Positions 1 to 5,053 of a stretch of DNA of 9,095 bases are shown here, in pieces. This DNA is from a bacterium (GTDB lineage: Bacteria; UBP14; UBA6098; B30-G16). The DNA is taken from positions 1-9,095 of the forward strand of contig JALTEE010000160.1 in NCBI GenBank assembly GCA_027007865.1, read 5' to 3'. The notes below the pieces were generated by a model. The model saw only the letters and a program-made list of their open reading frames with translations, was not told the DNA's origin and searched no databases. The position numbers were made by a program, and so were the translations under genes. The stretch's first letter is position 1. Every line of letters begins with the position of its first letter.

Positions 1-1
1 C

Positions 2-1306
2 AAAAAATTCTTCGCCGACATCGGCGACGAACAATCCGTTTCGGCGAGTATATCATCATTTGCGAGCCATATCATTCACTATAAATACGCATTAGAAAAT
101 TCTGATAAAAATTCGCTCGTTCTATTTGATGAACTCGGCAGCGCAACCGACCCGCAAGAAGGAACACCGCTTTCGTGGGCATTTTTAGAGCAATTGCTCG
201 ACAATGGCTCGATGATAATCGCAAACACACATCTCGGCGGGCTTCTCGGAATGGCATCCGCTCGCGAAGATGTCGTCAACGCTGCAATGGAATTCGACCA
301 GAAAAGCATATCGCCCACATATCGACTGCTGCTCGGCGTTCCTGGACGAAGTTGGGCAAATGAAATCGCAGGTATGCTCGGTGTTCAAAAAGATATTCTC
401 GTCAGAGCGCGGGAATTATCTCACGAAGGAACCGCACTCGATAAAATCATCTCCGATTTGCAGACGAAAACGCGAGAAATTGAGCAAATCCGCCACCGCA
501 TAATCGAAGAAGAAGCCGATATCAGGGAAAAACGGGAGATGCTCGAAGCGCTGATATCGTCTAATCTTGTCAAGCAGAAAGAAATCGAGCGATTGCGCCG
601 TTCATACGAAGAGCAGCGTGAAAACCGTATCGCTGCCGCATTGGAGCGTGAAATCGAAAATATTCGCACAGAATGGGAAAAAATTGTTTCTGAAAAGCCG
701 CCCGAACCGAAAATGCGGAAAAAATCGGATGAATTTTTATCACGACTAAAAGCGAGATTGAAAAAAACGGAGAAGGATATAGCGAAAAAGCGCGGGCTGC
801 CAAAGCAATTGCAGGCTGAACAGCGAGTTTTCATATACCGCCTTCATAAATGGGCGGATGTTATCGAGCCGACCGACGAGCAGGGTTTTGTCAAAGTGCT
901 TTCGGGCAAATTTCCGCTGCGCATCCATTCGAGTGGAGTAGATACCGAAGCGGAATACGAGCGCAAACGGCATCGCAAATCGCGCAGGAAAAGCGGTGGC
1001 GTCTTTTACGAAAATCGAGAAGTCCCACAGAAAATCGATATTCGAGGTATGCGCCCCGACGATGCCTGGGATAAAATAGACCGCATAATCGGCGATGCCG
1101 TATTGGCGGGAAGCGCAGAAATTCTTATCATTCACGGCAAAGGGAAAGGAGTTCTGCGCCGATTTTTGCGCGATAAATTGCACGGCGATGCGCGAGTATC
1201 GAGATTGAAATTGCCAGATGAACGAAACGGAGGGGATGGCGCTACGATTGCCGTTATCGGCGAGAAAAAAGATGAGCAAAAAGATGGCGGTTCAGGTTCG
1301 GAATGA
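2..1306 (+). CDS. mutS2: Endonuclease MutS2, 3' part (5' end outside window)
   Basis: The open frame enters from the left edge and gives 434 residues before TGA. It begins late in the MutS-type ABC ATPase domain. The run ADIGDEQS (partial residues 5-12) is the signature region, LVLFDELGSATDPQEG (39-54) is Walker B plus D-loop, and ANTH (74-77) holds the switch histidine. Walker A lies outside the window. Residues about 145-235 are a charged Glu/Lys/Arg-rich coiled coil, followed by a diverged basic linker. The end is a Smr domain: IDIRG (345-349), IHGKGKG (377-383) and GGDGAT (410-415). Smr with this order separates MutS2 from mismatch-repair MutS. In known relatives MutS2 acts on branched DNA or on collided ribosomes rather than in mismatch repair; which applies here is not visible. 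The D-loop reads GSATDP where GSGTDP is usual. The gene overlaps the downstream kinase by 4 bases. Confidence 0.95.
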   Translation, partial: KKFFADIGDEQSVSASISSFASHIIHYKYALENSDKNSLVLFDELGSATDPQEGTPLSWAFLEQLLDNGSMIIANTHLGGLLGMASAREDVVNAAMEFDQKSISPTYRLLLGVPGRSWANEIAGMLGVQKDILVRARELSHEGTALDKIISDLQTKTREIEQIRHRIIEEEADIREKREMLEALISSNLVKQKEIERLRRSYEEQRENRIAAALEREIENIRTEWEKIVSEKPPEPKMRKKSDEFLSRLKARLKKTEKDIAKKRGLPKQLQAEQRVFIYRLHKWADVIEPTDEQGFVKVLSGKFPLRIHSSGVDTEAEYERKRHRKSRRKSGGVFYENREVPQKIDIRGMRPDDAWDKIDRIIGDAVLAGSAEILIIHGKGKGVLRRFLRDKLHGDARVSRLKLPDERNGGDGATIAVIGEKKDEQKDGGSGSE

Positions 1307-2037
1307 TTTTTACATTTATCATATCGTTTCTACTCGGTATCGTGCTCGGGTTCATACTATTTCGGCGCCGCAAAGTTATCGTTCAACATAGCGGCGAAAA
1401 TATCTCCGAACTTGCCCGAGCGCTCGCTCACGAAGTGCGAAACCCTCTGAATACAATCAGAATGAACTTGCAACTTATGCAGGAAGAAATCGGAGCGGAT
1501 GAACATTATGCGCAGCGGATTTCACTTATGGAAGAAGAACTTCTTCGCCTCGATAGGATATTGAAAAGTTTTTTGGATTATTCCAGATTGCCCGCACCGC
1601 AGTTCAAGCGTGTCGATTTGAACGGCACGATTATGCGGATTATAGATATGGTTCGCGCTCGCAGCGGCGATGTCGATATTGAAACACATCTCGCGGAAAA
1701 TTTACCGAAAATACACGCCGACCCAGCATTGCTCGCTGAAATTCTGCATAATGTGATACAAAATGCAATCGATGCTTCAGATGAGAACGGAACCGTGATT
1801 GTCGAGACTTTTCGAACAGGCGGTGGTATATCCATTGCCGTTTCAGATAGGGGAAAAGGAATTCCGCCGGAATCGCTTGAAAAAATATTCAAGCCGTATT
1901 TTTCAACAAAACGCAGCGGAATCGGTATTGGAATGGCTGTGGTCAAGCGTATTGTGGAAGCACACAGCGGAAAGATACAGGTTCAGAGCCGCGTCGGCAG
2001 CGGAACGCGCATTGTAATCGAGCTGCCTGTGATGTAA
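1303..2037 (+). CDS. Short membrane-bound sensor histidine kinase, no sensor domain
   Basis: This is a 244-aa histidine kinase reduced to an anchor plus a catalytic core. Residues 2-20 form one membrane helix, followed by an RRRK stop-transfer run. The dimerisation/phosphoacceptor helix carries AHEVRNPLNTI, with the phosphorylated histidine at H43. The ATPase domain shows the N-box (HNVIQNAIDAS, N150 and N154), G1 (SDRGKGIP, 181-188), F-box (IFKPYFSTK, 195-203) and G2 (GIGIGM, 206-211). The HEVRNPL form resembles NtrB/AtoS/ZraS-type kinases. There is no PAS, HAMP or periplasmic domain, so any signal must come through the helix or a partner protein. The ATG lies inside the mutS2 stop (ATGA), suggesting translational coupling. 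Tandem TAA codons end the gene. No response regulator is in the window, so partner and target genes are unknown. Confidence 0.93.
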   Translation: MIFTFIISFLLGIVLGFILFRRRKVIVQHSGENISELARALAHEVRNPLNTIRMNLQLMQEEIGADEHYAQRISLMEEELLRLDRILKSFLDYSRLPAPQFKRVDLNGTIMRIIDMVRARSGDVDIETHLAENLPKIHADPALLAEILHNVIQNAIDASDENGTVIVETFRTGGGISIAVSDRGKGIPPESLEKIFKPYFSTKRSGIGIGMAVVKRIVEAHSGKIQVQSRVGSGTRIVIELPVM

Positions 2038-2147
2038 TAAAACTACTGTATTTTGCAAAATGCAAAAATATATTTCGGGGGAAAATTTGTAAGTCCTTAT
2101 GAAAAAGCCTTGATTTTAGGTATAGAAATTGCCATATACTATATGAG
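2038..2147. other. AT-rich spacer with a short inverted repeat
   Basis: This is a 110-base noncoding gap between the kinase and the pseudopilin gene. It holds a perfect 7-base inverted repeat, TTTTGCA (2051-2057) and TGCAAAA (2061-2067), around AAA. No T-run follows closely, so it is a weak terminator at best and could instead be an operator. The rest is A/T-rich without other clear structure. Confidence 0.4.
2110..2140 (+). promoter_or_regulatory. Possible promoter of the pseudopilin gene
   Basis: TTGATT (2110-2115) and TATACT (2135-2140) resemble -35 and -10 boxes, with a rather long 19-base spacer. A start seven or eight bases past the -10 box would fall at the ATG (2148), so the mRNA would be leaderless or nearly so. 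That would agree with the poor Shine-Dalgarno site there. The match is weak and is an inference from pattern only. Confidence 0.25.
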
Positions 2148-2681
2148 ATGGTGAAATATATTCGACATAGGAGAAAGGGTTTTACTCTCGTGGAGTTGAT
2201 GGTTGTCGTTGTGATTGTCGGAATTCTCGCTTCGCTCGCAGTTGCTCGGTATCGTGGAGCCACAAAGAAGTTCAAAGTTGCTGAAGCAGCGCTTTGGTGC
2301 AATAGAATCGCAAAAGCAATCGAAACAATGAGCACAGAAACAGGAGAATATCCGGGACACACTCCTGCTGGGTATGTGTGTTTTTGGTCTAATAATGAGG
2401 TCTGGAACCTCAACAGCGGCAGAGCAGGTCTCGTTCACGACGACGACAATGAGCCATTTATGGATTGGAACGGACCATATATGAACACAATTCCTCTCGA
2501 CCCTTGGGGGCATAATTACGCTTGGGATTCGGATTATTGGCTTGCCGATGAGAGCAAGTGGGTGGCGGCTGTGGTATCGTTCGGTCCTAATGGCATCGGG
2601 CGTAATCACTACGACGACGATAATATTATCGTGATTGTTACCGCTGTGGAACTACCCGAAGAATATTACACGGAACCGTGA
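2148..2681 (+). CDS. GspG-like type II pseudopilin (prepilin-type N-methylation protein)
   Basis: The product is 177 aa. A short basic leader (HRRKG) ends in G11 and is followed by FTLVE with Glu at +5 (E16), then a hydrophobic helix to about residue 32. This is the class III signal cut and methylated by prepilin peptidase (PilD). The soluble part resembles the type II secretion major pseudopilin GspG: GEYPG (66-70), WNGPY (107-111), DPWGHNY (118-124) and SFGPNGIG (144-151) followed by DDDN (156-159). In GspG the last loop binds calcium. An acidic, Trp-rich stretch (about 76-107) and two cysteines (C51, C78, a possible disulfide) are less typical. No other secretion or pilus gene is adjacent, so this is an orphan subunit, either of a distant T2SS/T4P machine or a specialised pseudopilin. 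The ATG is followed directly by GTG. There is no strong ribosome site, so the start is fixed by the short leader. Confidence 0.88.
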   Translation: MVKYIRHRRKGFTLVELMVVVVIVGILASLAVARYRGATKKFKVAEAALWCNRIAKAIETMSTETGEYPGHTPAGYVCFWSNNEVWNLNSGRAGLVHDDDNEPFMDWNGPYMNTIPLDPWGHNYAWDSDYWLADESKWVAAVVSFGPNGIGRNHYDDDNIIVIVTAVELPEEYYTEP

Positions 2682-2778
2682 TCCTTTTTAATTATGTGCA
2701 CTCTTGCTTTATTTTTTACATAAAGGAAAACCCAACCACTCTATACCAATGACAATCCAACCATCCTAGTTGGGATTT
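2682..2778. other. Convergent spacer with repeated CCAACCA
   Basis: This is the noncoding gap between the pseudopilin stop and the stop of the opposing aminotransferase. CCAACCA occurs twice in direct orientation (2732-2738, 2757-2763), and either copy can pair with GTTGG (2769-2773). Apart from the hairpin listed separately I see nothing else in it. Confidence 0.4.
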
Positions 2779-2779
2779 T
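2754..2779 (+). terminator. Weak hairpin terminator after the pseudopilin gene
   Basis: CCAAC (2757-2761) pairs with GTTGG (2769-2773) around a 7-base loop. The stem can extend by AAT/ATT past a bulged G, and TTTT (2776-2779) follows. The stem is short and the T-run brief. It abuts the opposing aminotransferase stop, so it may serve convergent transcripts, but no T-run follows on the - strand. Confidence 0.4.
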
Positions 2780-3915
2780 CATTTATAAAATTCTGCTATT
2801 TTCTCGATTACAAAATCCTGCATTTCGGTTGTCAATTCGGGATAAATTGGCAGCGCAAGTGTATGTTCCGACGCATATATACTATTCGGGAAATCGCTGT
2901 CGCCATAACCGAGATTATCAAAACATTTCTGCCGATGAAACGGAACGGGATAATATACTTTGCAGCCGATTTCGTTTTTCGAGAGAAATTCTAATAAATC
3001 ATCGCGGCGGTTCGGAACTGAAATCACATATTGATTGTAAATGTGAGAATTTCTGCCATATCTTATCGCAGGTTTCATTACATCGTCCAACTTAAGATTT
3101 TCATCGTAATACTCTGCATTTTCTCTTCGCAAAGCGTGCCAATTTTCGAGGTGCGGGATTTTTATCAGAATCGCCGCCGCTTGAATTGCATCGAGTCTGA
3201 AATTTCCGCCGACTAATGAATGATAATATTGTGTTGTTTCGCCGTGATTGCGCAGTGCTTTGACTTTTTGAGCGAATTCTTCGTCGTTTGAAACGACGAT
3301 TCCGCCATCGCCGATTGCACCGAGATTTTTCGACGGGAAAAATGAAAAGCATCCGCAAATTCCCATCTGTCCCGCATTTTTCACGCCATTGTTAGATGGA
3401 TATTTTGCGCCGATAGCCTGCGCAGCATCTTCGACGATGGGAATATTGTATCGTTCTGCAATTTTCAAAATTTCATCCATATCGGCGCACTGACCATAAA
3501 GATGAACGGGAATAATCGCTTTAACTTTTCCGATTTTATCGGGATTTTTTGCAAACCATTTTTGCAGCGCATCGGGAGAAATGTTGTATGTTTGCGGGTC
3601 GATATCGATGAAGGCTGGTTTTGCGCCGAGCCGCGATATAACTCCCGCTGTCGCGAAAAATGAATAATCCGTTGTTATCACCAAATCACCATAACCGACA
3701 CCGAGCGCCATCAGCGAAACGAGCAGCGCATCCGTTCCCGACGAAACACCGACTGCGTATTTTGTTCCGACATATCGCGCAATTTCTGCCTCGCACTTTT
3801 CAACCATCGGTCCACCGATGTATCGAGTCGATTCAATAACTTCGTCGATTGTATTTTTAAGGTCGTCTCGAATCGTTTCGAGCTGCGCTTTTAAATCGAG
3901 CATTGGAACTCGCAA
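2779..3915 (-). CDS. DegT/DnrJ/EryC1/StrS-family PLP aminotransferase (sugar aminotransferase)
   Basis: The product is 378 aa from a TTG start at 3915. This family transfers an amino group, usually from glutamate, to a keto nucleotide-sugar for O-antigen, capsule or glycan amino sugars. Visible motifs are VPMLDLKAQ (3-11) at the N-terminus, SSGTDAL (58-64) in the phosphate-binding region, HLYGQ (138-142), VEDAAQA (161-167) with D163 expected to hold the PLP ring nitrogen, and FSFFPSKNLGAIGDGG (190-205) with K196 as the PLP lysine. Length is normal for the family. An in-frame ATG at 3969 would add 18 residues with no family likeness and no ribosome site. The TTG has AAGGAG six bases upstream and restores the usual start (M)RVPMLDLKAQ. 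No other sugar-nucleotide gene is adjacent, so the substrate cannot be told. A WbpE-like acetamido-sugar role is one option. Confidence 0.92.
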   Translation of the reverse strand: MRVPMLDLKAQLETIRDDLKNTIDEVIESTRYIGGPMVEKCEAEIARYVGTKYAVGVSSGTDALLVSLMALGVGYGDLVITTDYSFFATAGVISRLGAKPAFIDIDPQTYNISPDALQKWFAKNPDKIGKVKAIIPVHLYGQCADMDEILKIAERYNIPIVEDAAQAIGAKYPSNNGVKNAGQMGICGCFSFFPSKNLGAIGDGGIVVSNDEEFAQKVKALRNHGETTQYYHSLVGGNFRLDAIQAAAILIKIPHLENWHALRRENAEYYDENLKLDDVMKPAIRYGRNSHIYNQYVISVPNRRDDLLEFLSKNEIGCKVYYPVPFHRQKCFDNLGYGDSDFPNSIYASEHTLALPIYPELTTEMQDFVIEKIAEFYK

Positions 3916-3921
3916 AATTGT

Positions 3922-3927
3922 CTCCTT
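3922..3927 (-). promoter_or_regulatory. Ribosome binding site that fixes the TTG start of the aminotransferase
   Basis: Read on the - strand this is AAGGAG, ending six bases before TTG at 3915-3913. The upstream ATG (3969) has no such site, and the next ATG (3903) is 18 bases away. This decides the start. Confidence 0.75.
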
Positions 3928-3989
3928 TGAATTTTTTATAATTTTTGGGGCAATATTGTTTATCGTCAAATGGCTATTTCTTTTGTTTC

Positions 3990-4018
3990 AATATAATTTT
4001 TTGGGACGATTTGTGCAA
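3990..4018 (-). promoter_or_regulatory. Candidate promoter of the aminotransferase gene
   Basis: On the - strand TTGCAC (4018-4013) is followed after 17 bases by TATATT (3995-3990). The -10 box is good and the -35 box is partial. Transcription would start near 3983, giving a leader of about 68 bases before the TTG start. Confidence 0.4.
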
Positions 4019-4055
4019 GAAAAAGGTCGAAATTTTTATGCGCATTTTGAATATC

Positions 4056-4084
4056 TTGACATTATGTCGATAGGTAAGTAGATT
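4056..4084 (+). promoter_or_regulatory. Candidate sigma-70 promoter of the M50 peptidase operon
   Basis: A perfect TTGACA (4056-4061) is followed by a 17-base spacer and TAGATT (4079-4084). Transcription would begin near 4091, giving a leader of about 18 bases that holds the ribosome site before ATG 4109. A transcript starting there would exclude the upstream TTG at 4088. Confidence 0.5.
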
Positions 4085-4097
4085 TATTTGAATTTTC

Positions 4098-4104
4098 AAG
4101 AGGG
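4098..4104 (+). promoter_or_regulatory. Ribosome binding site for the M50 peptidase, favouring ATG 4109
   Basis: AAGAGGG lies four bases before ATG 4109. An in-frame TTG at 4088 is also open but has no ribosome site and lies upstream of the inferred transcription start. Confidence 0.55.
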
Positions 4105-4108
4105 AATT

Positions 4109-4711
4109 ATGCTCGATTTAATACTTTGGGTCCCTGGGCTTCTGTTTGCACTTACAATACACGAGTATTCGCACGGGCGAGTTGCATTTGCACTTGGCGA
4201 CCCCACTGCGCAAAGAATGGGACGATTAACACTAAACCCATTGGCGCATCTCGATGTGATGGGGACTATCGCTATATTTCTCTTTCATATCGGCTGGGCG
4301 AAACCTGTGCCGATAAATCCATACTTTTTCAAGAAACCGAGAAGAGATATGATTCTCGTATCGCTTGCGGGACCCGCGGCAAATTTCGCCGCTGCAATCG
4401 GTTCCGGATTGCTCTTAAAAATCCTAAAAATGGTGGGACAATACCACACATCGCTCTGGCTGATGTTTCTATACACGATGGACATCAATGTCATCCTGAT
4501 GATTTTCAATCTTATTCCGATACCGCCTCTCGACGGCTCGAAAGTGCTTTTTAATCTTGTGGAAATGCGTGAATCGACAATTTATAATATGGAGCGGCTC
4601 GGTCCGCCGATTCTGCTCGCCGTGATATTTTTAGGTGCATTGTCGGGATTTAATATTCTCTGGATGATTATCGAACCCGCTGTTTTTGCATTCCATTTAT
4701 TTTTTGCATAA
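4109..4711 (+). CDS. Site-2 protease family (M50) intramembrane metalloprotease
   Basis: The product is a 200-aa, strongly hydrophobic protein with several membrane helices. HEYSH (18-22) is the zinc-binding HExxH motif, with H18 and H22 as ligands and E19 catalytic. NLIPIPPLDG (134-143) supplies the third ligand, D142. AGPAAN (87-92) is the conserved re-entrant region of this family. The protein is small, without PDZ or CBS domains, like the short YwhC/Rv-type site-2 protease homologues common in bacteria. It therefore differs from RseP, which carries PDZ domains and cuts anti-sigma factors. The substrate is unknown. A small membrane protein gene follows after 13 bases and is probably co-transcribed. 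All expected active-site residues are present. The first membrane helix carries the HExxH motif very near the N-terminus, as usual here. Confidence 0.92.
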   Translation: MLDLILWVPGLLFALTIHEYSHGRVAFALGDPTAQRMGRLTLNPLAHLDVMGTIAIFLFHIGWAKPVPINPYFFKKPRRDMILVSLAGPAANFAAAIGSGLLLKILKMVGQYHTSLWLMFLYTMDINVILMIFNLIPIPPLDGSKVLFNLVEMRESTIYNMERLGPPILLAVIFLGALSGFNILWMIIEPAVFAFHLFFA

Positions 4712-4724
4712 TCGGGAGAACAAT

Positions 4725-4934
4725 ATGGCGCGAATATATAGAAAAAAGAAATTCAGACTTTCTGTGCAAAAGCAGGACAAAAAAAAGAATGACGATGATG
4801 ATGAAAAGTTAATCGAAATCGGCAGAATCGACCGCTCGCACTATCCGAAGGCGACATTCTGGATTATTTTTGTTGCAGGTGGGGCGCTTTTGCTGTGGAT
4901 AATTATGAAATTCTTTTTTATTTTGACAAAATAA
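4725..4934 (+). CDS. Small single-pass membrane protein, unknown function
   Basis: I do not recognise this 69-aa product. Residues 1-21 are strongly basic (RKKK at 6-9, KKK at 19-21). They are followed by an acidic patch DDDDE (23-27), a neutral stretch with IGRIDRSHYPK (32-42), and one membrane helix from about 44 to 67 ending in LTK. The charge pattern suggests the basic N-terminus stays in the cytoplasm. GGGAG (4714-4718 reads GGGAG) lies six bases before the ATG, and an in-frame ATG at 4686 inside the upstream gene has no such site. Spacing of 13 bases after the M50 gene suggests one operon. It could be a cofactor or a substrate of that protease, but this is guilt by position only. Confidence 0.7.
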   Translation: MARIYRKKKFRLSVQKQDKKKNDDDDEKLIEIGRIDRSHYPKATFWIIFVAGGALLLWIIMKFFFILTK

Positions 4935-4949
4935 CAAGCGTTCCGCTTG
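4935..4949 (+). terminator. Hairpin just after the M50 operon; possible terminator
   Basis: CAAGCG pairs perfectly with CGCTTG across TTC, starting right after the TAA of the small membrane protein. No T-run follows, so intrinsic termination is doubtful. It shares the AAGCG-N3-CGCTT core with the hairpin at 7672-7690, which argues for a repeat family instead. Confidence 0.3.
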
Positions 4950-4972
4950 ACCATTGCGCTTCGCGGCTCGCA

Positions 4973-5028
4973 GATGTCGCTTCTGGTGGTCACTTAAATT
5001 GTAAAAATTCCACCAGAGCGGGATGTCG
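4973..5028. repeat. Inverted repeat flanked by 7-base direct repeats
   Basis: TCTGGTGG (4982-4989) and CCACCAGA (5010-5017) are perfect inverted arms around a 20-base AT-rich loop. CGC (4978-4980) and GCG (5018-5020) extend the stem to 11 pairs past one bulged T. The direct repeat GATGTCG stands at both sides (4973-4979, 5022-5028). This outline fits a miniature mobile element or its footprint, or a dispersed hairpin repeat. No T-run follows to make it a terminator. Confidence 0.5.
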
Positions 5029-5053
5029 GATTTGACACTTTGAACTTAAAACT

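Larger units (their letters stand above)
4935..5053. repeat. Spacer built of palindromes; possible dispersed repeat
   Basis: This is a 119-base noncoding gap, much more G/C-rich at its start than the neighbouring spacers. It opens with a hairpin CAAGCG-TTC-CGCTTG (4935-4949) directly after the small gene's stop. It then holds a larger inverted repeat (4978-5020) bounded by GATGTCG repeats, listed separately. The final 25 bases before the TPR gene are plain AT-rich sequence without a clear ribosome site. Confidence 0.5.

Noticed and set aside
746..1279. 177-codon reverse open frame inside mutS2
   Set aside because: It is antisense to the conserved Smr region and linker of mutS2, whose protein motifs are clear.
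1943..2609. Reverse open frames of 156 codons opposite the kinase end and the pseudopilin
   Set aside because: They are shadows of genes with clear family motifs, and show no domain or ribosome site.
4923..4928. TTGACA at the end of the small membrane protein gene as a promoter
   Set aside because: It encodes part of the protein's C-terminus, and no -10 box lies at a usual distance.
5032..5037. TTGACA before the TPR gene as a -35 box
   Set aside because: The -10 position 17 bases on falls inside the start of the coding region (TGAAAA at 5055-5060) and does not match.
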